From: a virus
DNA length: 52,408 nucleotides
IMG/VR virus record: IMGVR_UViG_3300035698_004832
Coordinates: 1-52,408 of that record
Reading direction: 5' to 3' (one strand)
The position numbers were made by a program, and so were the translations under genes. Below the pieces are notes generated by a model that did no database searches, was not told the origin of the DNA, and saw nothing but the letters and a program-made list of their open reading frames with translations. This document shows positions 31,487 through 40,061 of this stretch, piece after piece. The first letter of the stretch is position 1; the number at the start of each line of letters is the position of its first letter.

Positions 31487-34130
31487 ATGCATCCCAACCA
31501 CTACAGAGTCGCCCAGATGCACCTGGAAGCTACCAGCCACAAGAAGTCCATCGTCCTCATGACGTTCCTGGCAGACCTTGCCCGGAGCCTCGGGGTCGGT
31601 CGGCATGTCTACGTCGTGGGTGGGGCAGTGCGGAATTTCGTGATCGATGAGCCCATCAAGGACATCGATGTGGTCATCGACTCCCTGGCTCTCGGGGGAG
31701 GCAGGGACTCCGAGTGGTTCGCCAAGAAGGTCGTCAAGGCCATCCCCGTTCCCGTCAACATGGAGACCAACCAGTACGGTGTGGCCCTCCTCCATGTGAA
31801 GGGGGACTGGATTCTGGATGGGGACAACCTCAAGGGTGAGGACATCGAGATCGCCAACGCCCGCAAAGAGTCCTACGGCGGGGCCGAAGGGAAGGGCTAC
31901 CGAGCCCCACATGGTAGAGCCCGCGACCATCGAGGAAGATGTGGTTCGAAGGGAATTCACCTTCAATTGTGTTGCGGGGGACACCCTTATCCCCACTGCG
32001 CAGGGCATTCTCCGAATCGATCAAATTGCTTCCCGTGAGGTTGGGGATCAACAGGACATTCAAATCATGGTGGCAGGGCAGGAGGGTCCTGCTGAAGCTG
32101 TGGGGTGGCAGTACAGTGGGTTTGCTCCTACCTTGAGGGTAACAACGGGGTGGGGTCACACCCTCTCCTGTACGCATCACCATCCATTTCTGGTCCTTCG
32201 GGGGCATGGCCATGAGTGGATACAGGCGGATCAGCTTGATGAGGGGGATCTGCTTTGTGTGCCTGTGCAGCAAATGATCCGTAGTACCTCATTGATCCTG
32301 GGGTTACCTGATCCTCCGAAACCCCGGACAGGTAAACTCAAGGAGGGGGTGGTAAAACCTGATGTGATGACACCTGAGCTGGCATTCGTGATCGGGTGTG
32401 TGGTGGCCGAAGGATCAAACACCCCTACTCGGGTCTCTTTCAGCAATTCAGACCCCGCTTTCATTTCCCGGTATATCGAGTGCTTCAACGCTGTGTTCGG
32501 GTTCGTGCCCTCACGGAACAAGGTGGTTGAGAAGGGTTCTGTCCGTACCCTGCGAGGTGTGGATTTTGTCGCCACTGCTGATGGTTACGACATCCTCGCT
32601 AACAGCAAGGCTGTGGTAGGATGGCTGCAAGACCTCGGCCTTTATTGCGGGGGATCCAAGGGGGGGAAATCTGCATCCCACCACAAGGTTGTGCCGTGGT
32701 CTATCCTCCAAGCCGACGAACAGAGCCAACGAGCGTTCCTTGCAGCTTATCTGGAGGGGGATGGGTGTCTCCACCACACGGGTCGCATCACATACTGTTC
32801 GGCATCTCATCAGGTGCGACAGCAGTTGCAGGTGCTTCTGGGCTCCCACGGCATCTTGTCCAAGGTTAAGGACAGGTTCGTGTACATCAATGCTGTGGAT
32901 TCCTCGCGGCTATGGGAGAAGATTCATCCGTGGATGGTCACCAAGAAATTCGACTACACAGGCCGCGTGTTCAAGAGCCGCAACCGTTATGGCATTCCAG
33001 TGGACTACATTGCAGGGTTCCTCTCGGGCCGTAGACAGGCATCAGCGGGTAAGGCAGGGGTCGCCTACACAACAGATTCCGGGGATGCACAACCCCTTCG
33101 TGGGATGCACGACCCTGTCCGGTTAGTTCGCCGTCTTCTCCATGACGCATATGCTCGCGGGGATTTCAACGATTTCCTGGATGGTCTTAGGGTCATTAGT
33201 CCCAAGGAACACCTCAATCTCCAACGGTTGTTTGATCTCAGCTACCAATATGTAGAGGTCACCTCTGTAGAAGATGCGGGCAAACAGGATGTATTCGACA
33301 TCTCGATGGAAGAGGGGATGGAACCTGCATTTGTGGCGAATGGGGTGGTAGTACACAACACCCTCATGTGGCGGCTGCACGACCTGGCCCGAGGGCCGGA
33401 CAAGGCAGAGATCATTGACCTCACCGGGTGCGGTCTGCGGGATTTGAAGAACCGCGAGCTGCGGTGCCCCTCGGACCCCGACAAGACCTTCTCGGATGAC
33501 CCGACACGGCTGCTCCGTGTGGTCAAGTTCACCACGAAGTACGGGATCAAGATTCCTGCTGACGTGAAGGCTTCCATCAAGCGGAATGCCCCCAAGCTGC
33601 GGAAGGCACCTCACAGTGCCCTGTCCAACCTGCTGATCAACACCGTGCTGGTGGAGCCATACGCCAAAAAGGCTCTCCATCAGATGAAGGACTTGGGTCT
33701 GCTGGACGTGCTGGCAGACATGGTGCGAGAGGTGAAGCCTTTCAGGGAGGCACTGCAGAGCTGGGTGTCCAACCAGCGGGTGCTCCTGATGTTCGACATC
33801 ATGGACGTGGGGCTTCCCATGAACACCCCCATCGGGTGGCTGGACAAGGACCAGCAGAAGCGTCTGCGGGAGATCGCCCTTGGGATGGAGCCTGGTGAGG
33901 CCACGAAGTTCCTGGCTGTTTTGAAGCAGACTGGAAAGCTCTGGGGGGACAAGACCTTCTTCCACACCCTGGCTCAAGAGATGGGTGTAGAGCGGACTGG
34001 GATGGCAGTGTTCGGCAAGGCTCTTCAGGAAGTCGCCCGTGACATCATTCTGTTTGACCCGACTCTGGCGTGGAAGCCCAAGGATATGCGGCAGTGGGCC
34101 CGTGAGCGGATGCGGGAAAAGCGGTTCTAG
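31487..34130 (+). CDS. CCA-type tRNA nucleotidyltransferase-like protein, interrupted by an intein and an apparent +1 frameshift
   Basis: Residues 7-15 are RVAQMHLEA, a variant tag. The class II nucleotidyltransferase signature follows: VYVVGGAVRNFVI and DIDVVIDSLAL (catalytic Asp pair). The frame from 31487 stays good to about CGA 31901-31903, then runs on to a stop at 32036; coding resumes one base later, giving GYR-PHMVEPATIEEDVVRRE, which is the conserved family text. The C-extein from 33360 continues TLMWRLHDLARG, DLTGCGLRDLKNRELRCPSD, SDDPTRLLRVVKF. An in-frame intein occupies 31968-33359. Without the skipped base no full protein is made. It may be sequencing error, a dead gene or programmed recoding. 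An HD hydrolase gene follows. Confidence 0.75.
31968..33359 (+). other. Intein with LAGLIDADG endonuclease domain
   Basis: 464 residues inserted in the nucleotidyltransferase at REFTFN/T. It starts with Cys (CVAGDTLIPTAQGI, block A), has the block B-like GWGHTLSCTHHHPF, and ends with block F/G: DISMEEGMEPAFVANGVVVHN, with penultimate His and final Asn; the next residue is Thr, the +1 nucleophile. The middle has two LAGLIDADG helices, LAFVIGCVVAEGS and RAFLAAYLEGDGCL, so it may be a homing intein. All splicing residues look intact. The insertion point is the conserved RRDFT motif of the catalytic core, a typical intein site. Confidence 0.9.
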
Positions 34131-34186
34131 GTCCCCCGCCGAACAAATTGTGTTTTCGTGGGTGGGCTTCTGGCTGTCCGAGCGTA

Positions 34187-34208
34187 GTAGGTTTGTGCGT
34201 CTACCTAC
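34187..34208. promoter_or_regulatory. Inverted repeat GTAGGT/ACCTAC
   Basis: GTAGGT at 34187-34192 and ACCTAC at 34203-34208 flank a 10-base spacer in the 93-base gap before the HD-domain gene. It could be an operator or a small RNA hairpin just ahead of the ribosome site. The related phrase TAGTAGGTT occurs at 51240-51248 within another promoter region. Only six base pairs long, so weak evidence. Confidence 0.25.
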
Positions 34209-34223
34209 CACGGAGTGACCTTC

Positions 34224-35129
34224 ATGCAGCCTTCCCCCCACAGCGTAGCCCAGCAGCATCGCAAGCTCCTGTCCAAGCTGGACGTGTCTGCCGACACCCT
34301 GGAAGCACAGCTCCAGGATCTGATCGACGGCGTCGAAGACCTGGATGAGGCTTCCAAGTCCCTGGGGTTCGATCTCCGTGAACTCCCCAAGCTGCTGAAG
34401 GAGCACAAGCACTCCGACGACGCGTACCACCGTGGTGAGACCATCATGGAGCACATGCGGTGGGTGCTGGAGGATGTGGAGGCAGTCACCGTTGGGATGG
34501 ATGAGCCCCGGCGTCGGATTCTGCGTGTGGTGGCTCTCCTGCACGACGTGGGCAAGGCATGCACCTACGCCTGGGACGGCGAGAGGTGCAAGGCGACCTT
34601 CCACAACCACGACAAGAAGTCTGTGGAGATCGCCAAGGTGCTCCTGGCTCGGTTCGATGAAGATGTGGAGGACTACAAGCAGCATATCCTCGACATCGTG
34701 GCCAACCACGACAAGTTCTTCCAGCTGGGTGATGTGCGCCCCCTCAACGGCGGCACCAAGTACCTGCGGAAGTTCACGGAGAAGGCAGTCAGCGTGGGTG
34801 AGCAGCTGGAGAACCTTGCGATGTTCGCCCGTGCGGACAGCTCCCGTGCCCGCACCATCCAGCAGACCCTGGACGAGATCCGTCTCGTCATGGCTGATGT
34901 GGTGGAGTACCGGGCCAAGGCCGAGCAGCAGAAGCTGGAGAAAGAAGAGGCAGCCATCAAGCTCCAGGAGAACATCGTCAAGTACCACGATGAGATCGCC
35001 GCTCTGGTGGATGCTGTCGTGCCTGGGCTGTCCAGCGAGCTTCCCGACATCAAGGCAGTGAACAAGGGGCTCGGTACTGCTCGGGAGTACAGGGTGCTCA
35101 AGCAGCTGCAGGCTATCCTCACTCGCTAG
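34224..35129 (+). CDS. HD-domain phosphohydrolase
   Basis: 301 residues; ATG 34224 is taken, with CGGAG 9 bases before it; GTG 34215 is an alternative. HD signature: EHMRWVLEDVE (first His), LLHDVGKACTYAW (HD pair, about 109-110), FHNHDKKSVEIAK and ILDIVANHDKFF. This order resembles the HD domain that is often fused to bacterial CCA-adding enzymes (2'-phosphatase and 2'-3' cyclic phosphodiesterase activity). The preceding gene is a CCA-type nucleotidyltransferase lacking an HD domain, so the two may be the separate halves of such an enzyme. The C-terminal third is coiled coil (about 215-260). Alternatives: nucleotidase or (p)ppGpp-type hydrolase. Confidence 0.75.
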   Translation: MQPSPHSVAQQHRKLLSKLDVSADTLEAQLQDLIDGVEDLDEASKSLGFDLRELPKLLKEHKHSDDAYHRGETIMEHMRWVLEDVEAVTVGMDEPRRRILRVVALLHDVGKACTYAWDGERCKATFHNHDKKSVEIAKVLLARFDEDVEDYKQHILDIVANHDKFFQLGDVRPLNGGTKYLRKFTEKAVSVGEQLENLAMFARADSSRARTIQQTLDEIRLVMADVVEYRAKAEQQKLEKEEAAIKLQENIVKYHDEIAALVDAVVPGLSSELPDIKAVNKGLGTAREYRVLKQLQAILTR

Positions 35130-35130
35130 C

Positions 35131-35140
35131 CTGTCTATAC
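35131..35140 (+). promoter_or_regulatory. Intergenic 10-mer CTGTCTATAC, copy 2
   Basis: In the 40-base gap between the HD gene and the 603-residue gene; here followed by CTCC, as in the copy at 45137 (CCTCC after it). See also 518-527 (inverted). Possibly a promoter core (TATACC) or protein-binding site. No -35 match is evident. Confidence 0.3.
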
Positions 35141-35169
35141 CTCCGGGTGTGTGACACCTGGAGTAGTTG

Positions 35170-36981
35170 ATGCCCCGCGTAGCTGGAATCTTCGAGGCAC
35201 CCCCCGCCATGCTCAAGTCATTCTTGGGCTGGGCGGTGCCTTTGTATGCGGGGCACGTGCTGGCCCAGACAGAAGCCCGCCTTCAGCTCCTGCGGAACCA
35301 AGAACAAATCTACTTGGATGCCGTGAAGGAGATGGAGCGCACCCAGCGGAATCTGGAACATATTGTGGATGCTTTGGAGGTGGGTGGGGAATTCACTTTC
35401 CACACCTACAGAGTGCTGCCGAGTGGGAAGCTCTACTCGTTTATCCACGGGGCTCAGCGTCGTCTTGATGGGATTCCTGATTCAACGGGGAAGCCTGTAC
35501 GGTTCTATGCGGTAGGGAAGGGCAGGAAGCGGCTGAAGTACCCCCGCTGGAGTAACAACACTCGCAAGAATGCCCTGTACTACTTGAGGGGTGATTTGCA
35601 GAGCGGCCTCGCTTTCATGGAGGCGGGGATCACGCAGTTCCGTGAGAGGGGGGACGACCCCGGCTCGGCTTTGGTAGACAATATTCTTCTTCGGCGTGAG
35701 TGCCTCAAGCACACATCCAAGGCCAAGGAATACGCCACTAAGACCAAGCGCAAGCTCCCCGTAAATCTCTCTGGGTGGAGGTATGCTCAGGCCACAGCCA
35801 AGGAACTGGCTGCAATCGAGTACAAGAACATCACGGTGATTCTGGACTTCAAGGGGCACAGCACTCGTGGTGGTATTTGGAGGCCCGGCCAGAAAGAGTT
35901 GCAGGTGGACGTGCTCCACCCCATCCCCTTGACGGTAGCCGAGTTCCGGGTGGGTCTGGAAAGCATCCAGGAAGTAGCCCGTCATGAGCTACAGCATGTA
36001 GGTCAATTCCTGCTGAAAGAGCTGCGGGGTTTGGGGGAGATTGGTGGTATCCCAGGTGCTTCCGTGCGGGACACCTCTCGGGATGTGTATGGGTTCCCGG
36101 CAGATCCCAAGTATGTGCGCCGCCAAGACGAACATGAGCTTCGAGATGTGGAGTTCTACACGGACCTCGCGGACGAGGTTCCCAATTTCATGCGGGCTAT
36201 CCGCAAGGTCTCTCCTGAGGATCAGCAGGTGGCTTTCCGCACTTGGACAGGGTTGCAAAAATGGGAACGTACCATGAGCCCCAAGGTGGGGGAGAGCACC
36301 TTCTTCCGCAGGTTGCACACATGGAACAAGGCAAAATGGGTGAGAGCTGTGGGTGAATTCCTGAAGGCCGTTGAGAAGAAAGGCTACCGAGCCCCCTCAG
36401 CCTTCCGTGTGGCCTCCCGTCACGTGGCATCGTATTTCAGCATCGGGGACCATGTCCTCTTTGGGAAGTACAAGAACAAGAAGGGCAAAGTCATTGCTGC
36501 CTACCTGGATGAGAAGGGTCACCCCGTGGTGGAGATTGAGCCTGTCCCCAAGGGCAGGAAGCAGAACAAGATCGTCCAGCTCTACCGCATTTGGCATGCA
36601 CCCGCGTCCCCCAAGATGGCCAACCAAGACTGGTCCCGACCCTCTGCTGTGCGCGTAGCCCAGGCTCGCGATGAGGGCTCCAAGGATTTCTTCGACAACC
36701 CCATGCGGTCATCGGTGAGGGACTTTGCCCTGTCCAATGCCATCACCAACGAGCCGGCTGTGGCTCAGCAGTCCCTGGATGATGGGCTCATCACAGAGAC
36801 TGAAGAAGAGCGGGTGGATGACGCCCCTCTCACCCCATCGGAATCGGTACAGGAGCCTGGTGGGAAAGAGTTCTCTACCCTGGCGCAGTACCTGATCGAG
36901 ACCGACACCCCCACCGTAGAGCCCGTGTCCCAGGGGTTTGCCGATATTCCTAAGTCCAAGAACTTGGCGGAGGAGGGGTAG
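35170..36981 (+). CDS. 603-residue mosaic protein with metallopeptidase core and internal VASR tag
   Basis: ATG 35170 follows GGAG. N-terminal helical region, then a middle domain with VARHELQHVGQFLL (His272, Glu273, His276) and DEHELRDVEFYTDLADEV about 47 residues later as the possible third ligand. At 413-420 RVASRHVA appears between this domain and a small barrel domain, FSIGDHVLFGKYKNKKGKV to IEPVPKGRKQNKIVQLYRIW (about 424-480), that resembles SH3-like folds. The rest is disordered and acidic. The tag at a domain boundary is the same pattern as in the 669- and 1,662-residue proteins. No signal peptide. Likely a virion-borne, multi-domain protein. Confidence 0.65.
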   Translation: MPRVAGIFEAPPAMLKSFLGWAVPLYAGHVLAQTEARLQLLRNQEQIYLDAVKEMERTQRNLEHIVDALEVGGEFTFHTYRVLPSGKLYSFIHGAQRRLDGIPDSTGKPVRFYAVGKGRKRLKYPRWSNNTRKNALYYLRGDLQSGLAFMEAGITQFRERGDDPGSALVDNILLRRECLKHTSKAKEYATKTKRKLPVNLSGWRYAQATAKELAAIEYKNITVILDFKGHSTRGGIWRPGQKELQVDVLHPIPLTVAEFRVGLESIQEVARHELQHVGQFLLKELRGLGEIGGIPGASVRDTSRDVYGFPADPKYVRRQDEHELRDVEFYTDLADEVPNFMRAIRKVSPEDQQVAFRTWTGLQKWERTMSPKVGESTFFRRLHTWNKAKWVRAVGEFLKAVEKKGYRAPSAFRVASRHVASYFSIGDHVLFGKYKNKKGKVIAAYLDEKGHPVVEIEPVPKGRKQNKIVQLYRIWHAPASPKMANQDWSRPSAVRVAQARDEGSKDFFDNPMRSSVRDFALSNAITNEPAVAQQSLDDGLITETEEERVDDAPLTPSESVQEPGGKEFSTLAQYLIETDTPTVEPVSQGFADIPKSKNLAEEG

Positions 36982-37533
36982 ATGGCTTCCATTACAGGCT
37001 CCTTGAGCAATGACGTAGAGCTGATGTTCCCAGGGGACAGGTTCCCCGTTTCGGCAGGCCCCACCATGATCGCCAATGGTTGGCGTGGAGGCATCTGGGT
37101 CATGTATGTCACCTCCGCCCTGGGTGATTTCGTGGTGGAGACCAGCGATGGCACAATGACCTGTGGGTTCCTCCTGTTCCAGAGTGAGCAGTACCCCGCG
37201 ACCCACATCCTGGAAGGCTCCCCCGGCAACTGGCTGGCTGGCCAGCCACGGAGCTGTCAGGCAACCAGTGTGGTCACCCTGATCAGTGGTGGCACCCGTG
37301 CCTATTTCCGCAGATACGAGACCATCGCTCTCGCTGCTGGCACCAGGTCAGGTGGGCCAATCACCTATGCGCTGCAGGACACGTTGAAGGTGTCCGAGAA
37401 CGGGTTGCTCTGCAATGACTCTGATGCCGCCTTGGCAGCGGCGGGTATTGCCACTCCTGTCGTGGTCGGCATTGTGAGTGCAACACCCTCCACAGCCAAT
37501 GAGGTCCGCCTAGGGGCGGACGTTAAGTACTGA
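36982..37533 (+). CDS. Virion surface/decoration-like protein, paralogue of the pre-capsid protein
   Basis: 183 residues, beginning immediately after the previous stop with GGAGGAGGGG upstream. The C-terminal half, GGPITYALQDTLKVSENGLLC to VVVGIVSATPSTANEVRLG, parallels the end of the 221-residue protein upstream of the capsid gene (DPITYTTGLALAASRNGFLC, TIIGILKMPADATQGEIVYD). The N-terminal half is different and beta-rich. It probably belongs to a virion-exposed beta-sandwich family, perhaps decoration or spike protein. Stop overlaps the next start (TGATG). Confidence 0.55.
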   Translation: MASITGSLSNDVELMFPGDRFPVSAGPTMIANGWRGGIWVMYVTSALGDFVVETSDGTMTCGFLLFQSEQYPATHILEGSPGNWLAGQPRSCQATSVVTLISGGTRAYFRRYETIALAAGTRSGGPITYALQDTLKVSENGLLCNDSDAALAAAGIATPVVVGIVSATPSTANEVRLGADVKY

Positions 37534-39542
37534 TGCCCTCTGCTCCCACCCGCGTTGCAGGACGGTTCCTGGAGGCCACCAGGCCCGTGTGCAGGACCAA
37601 GGAGGGGTGGGACATCACGTTCAAGGTACTTGTTGATGACCCCCATGATCAGATGGGGGTGAAGAAGGGGCACAAGAACCAGCGGGTGGTGGCTTTCATA
37701 GAGGGGCAGGAAGTGGGCTACCTCAAGTGGTCCTACATCCCCGAGCAGGTGTGGGAGCGCCGCTACCCTACGGTGTGGCACTACAGGCGTGATTTTGTAG
37801 GGTCCTGGTACGACGCAGAAGGCCAGGACTTGAATGATCTGGAGACCCTCTGGACACTACTGTTCCAGCATCCCCGCTACTACGGCGAGCCCCGTGAGAA
37901 GCCTGACGTGCGGGGCATGAAGAGGGACATCAAGCGGTATCTCAAACAGCACCCACAGCTCTCTCCAGCATATGTCAAGTCACGGGAGTTCTGGGTAGAT
38001 CGGCCCCTGGTCACATATGTGCATGTGGAACCAGCTTGGAGACGACACAAGGTAGGGCTTGCCCTTTACACATACGCAGCACGGTGGTTGGCGAAGAAGG
38101 GTTTTCCTCTCTATGGGGACACTCTCCAGACAGCAGATGCCAAGGGGGTTTGGAAGAAGATGCGGAAGCTCAAGCGTATTCCCGTGAAGAACACGGAGTT
38201 CGAGCATGGCGGCAAACCTCGTGATCGGATTGATTATCGTCGCGTTGCCTCCCGGTTCATCTCCAAGCACGCGTGCATCATCGCAGTTGGTGACTGGGAG
38301 GGGAGCCGTTGTCTACTGAAGGTGCGGGATCGGAACTACCGTCCTGACCTGGACGTGATCCACAAGGTCAAGGCCGGGGTGGAGCTGCTCTATGTCCACG
38401 ACAAGAAGACGGGCTGGGTAGAGGGGCTGAATGAACACGGGATCGGGATCGTGAACACCTCCCTCCTGGTGATCCGGGATGAGAACGAGGTTGACCTGAC
38501 CACCTCGGAGGGGAAGAAGCTCAAGGACGGCACTCGTATCCGTGAGGCTCTGACCAAGAAGACCCTGGATGATGCGGTGGACTCCATCTGCAACTACGAG
38601 GGTGGGCTCATGGGCCACACCTTCCTCAGTGATGGGGAGACCACCATCGTTGTGGAGCACACCATCAAGCACGATTGCAAGACCACGGTGCTCACGGGGG
38701 CAGATGTTGTTGTCCGAACGAACCATGGTGTCTCCCATGAGGACGCCGGGTACACAGACGGGAAGGACGCGGAGTCCTCTCACAAGCGGTCTGATGATGC
38801 AGAAGCTGCGCTCTCTGGGGTCAAGAAGATCGAGGATTTGGCTCCTACCTTGATGGAGGCTCGGGGTCGGAAGAAGGACCCCAACAACATGGTGCGGAAC
38901 ACCGCCAACATGCGTACCACGTCCCAGATGCTGCTCGACCTGGACAACCTGACATTGTACCTCTACCTGATCCCAGGGAAGGTGCAGTGGAAGGGGTACG
39001 TGAACAAGATGCCCAAGGGTCGGAAGCCGAAGCTCAAGCTTCAGGTGCTCCGGTACAAGGACGGGGACAGCCTTGATCTCGAACCAGTCCTGAAACAGGC
39101 CCACGTGGAGCCCATGGTGCAGATGGAAGACCATGGCTCTGATGAGGTGATATTCTACCTGAGGGACAGGAACACCGATAAGGTGTTGGCCGACCTCATC
39201 CTCACCGCTATGGATCCCCCCGGCTACTGGTTCGTGGGTCATTCCGGAGCCCTTGTGCGGGGACAGGGGTATGGCACCGAGCTGTACATGGCTGCCATCA
39301 AGTACGCCACGGAACAGGGACACGGGGTGGTGTCCGATGAGGAAGCCATTGCCTCAGCCAAGGCAGCACGCAGGTATGTGCGGCGACGCGGGGTGCATTT
39401 TCAGGACGGCTCCGTGTACAAGACACGCAGATCCTTCCTGACCTTCTGCCTGGGGTATCCAGAGGAGGAGGATGCTCACGACATCAGGGACGCGGTGGTG
39501 ATGACCTCTCGCAAGGGTGCTGCCTACCCCTCGGAGAGATGA
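37533..39542 (+). CDS. 669-residue mosaic protein: GNAT-like, Ntn-hydrolase-like, GNAT-like
   Basis: Starts with the tag RVAGRFLEA (7-15). First domain ends with YVHVEPAWRRHKVGLALYTY (about 165-185), a GNAT acetyl-CoA-binding pattern. A second tag RVASRFISK lies at 237-245, immediately followed by HACIIAVGDWEGSRCLL; Cys248 is placed as the N-terminal nucleophile of an Ntn hydrolase of the C45/acyltransferase type, with GLNEHGIGIVNTSLL and VVRTNHG (Asn397, His398) as further family features. The third domain (about 540-669) has RGQGYGTELYMAAIKYA, another GNAT motif. If cleavage occurs at the second tag, Cys248 could become close to the new N-terminus, as Ntn hydrolases require. Confidence 0.65.
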   Translation: MPSAPTRVAGRFLEATRPVCRTKEGWDITFKVLVDDPHDQMGVKKGHKNQRVVAFIEGQEVGYLKWSYIPEQVWERRYPTVWHYRRDFVGSWYDAEGQDLNDLETLWTLLFQHPRYYGEPREKPDVRGMKRDIKRYLKQHPQLSPAYVKSREFWVDRPLVTYVHVEPAWRRHKVGLALYTYAARWLAKKGFPLYGDTLQTADAKGVWKKMRKLKRIPVKNTEFEHGGKPRDRIDYRRVASRFISKHACIIAVGDWEGSRCLLKVRDRNYRPDLDVIHKVKAGVELLYVHDKKTGWVEGLNEHGIGIVNTSLLVIRDENEVDLTTSEGKKLKDGTRIREALTKKTLDDAVDSICNYEGGLMGHTFLSDGETTIVVEHTIKHDCKTTVLTGADVVVRTNHGVSHEDAGYTDGKDAESSHKRSDDAEAALSGVKKIEDLAPTLMEARGRKKDPNNMVRNTANMRTTSQMLLDLDNLTLYLYLIPGKVQWKGYVNKMPKGRKPKLKLQVLRYKDGDSLDLEPVLKQAHVEPMVQMEDHGSDEVIFYLRDRNTDKVLADLILTAMDPPGYWFVGHSGALVRGQGYGTELYMAAIKYATEQGHGVVSDEEAIASAKAARRYVRRRGVHFQDGSVYKTRRSFLTFCLGYPEEEDAHDIRDAVVMTSRKGAAYPSER

Positions 39543-40039
39543 TGCCCACTCTGACCCCTACCGGGCAGTCCGCCATGATGGATGGTGTTGTGTGGCTGGG
39601 TGATGTGCGGAAAGACCTCTTCATCCACTTCACCACACAGGAGAGGGCGGATCAGATCCTGGCAGCAGGCAAGCTCCTGATGAACCCTCCCTACAAGAAG
39701 TTCGGGACGGATGCCGTCAACGCAGTCTCCCTCAAGTGGGGGTGGTGGTCACCTGGGGTGCAGATGAAGCACCTGGGTTCCAAGGCTGACCTTGTGGGGA
39801 TCGTGTTCCAGACATCCGTGGTCCCCGAGCGGGGGTATGTGGAAGAGATCATCTGGAAGCGGGACGTACCCCTCAGGGGTGCCAAGGTGGTGCCTTTGTC
39901 CCAGGGTGCCTCGATGCTCCGGCGCACCCCAGAGCGCATCGCGGAAGACGACATGGTGGTCTACAAGGAATCCCAGCTCCGTACAGCCGGGCTGGAGGTT
40001 GCCTGGGGGATGTGCTGTCGCGGTAATCCCTCTATTTAG
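39539..40039 (+). CDS. ADP-ribosyltransferase-like small protein (tentative)
   Basis: 166 residues, coupled to the previous gene by ATGATG. LFIHFTTQERADQILAAGKL recalls the opening helix of ADP-ribosyltransferase-fold and related 'His-x-Thr/Ser' phage proteins, where the substrate NAD or nucleotide binds, and YVEEIIWKRDVPLRGAKVVP resembles the later strand-loop region with Glu. No further catalytic motif is certain. It lacks the VAxR tag, unlike its neighbours. The fold is only a suggestion. Confidence 0.5.
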   Translation: MMPTLTPTGQSAMMDGVVWLGDVRKDLFIHFTTQERADQILAAGKLLMNPPYKKFGTDAVNAVSLKWGWWSPGVQMKHLGSKADLVGIVFQTSVVPERGYVEEIIWKRDVPLRGAKVVPLSQGASMLRRTPERIAEDDMVVYKESQLRTAGLEVAWGMCCRGNPSI

Positions 40040-40061
40040 TCACCGCTGGTAGAGGAACCCT

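Noticed and set aside
33123-35216. A 697-codon minus-strand open frame across the nucleotidyltransferase and HD genes
   Set aside because: It is a shadow of the biased codon use of the + strand genes; its protein is Leu/His/Val-rich low-quality sequence with no start signal, and the + strand carries clear motifs.
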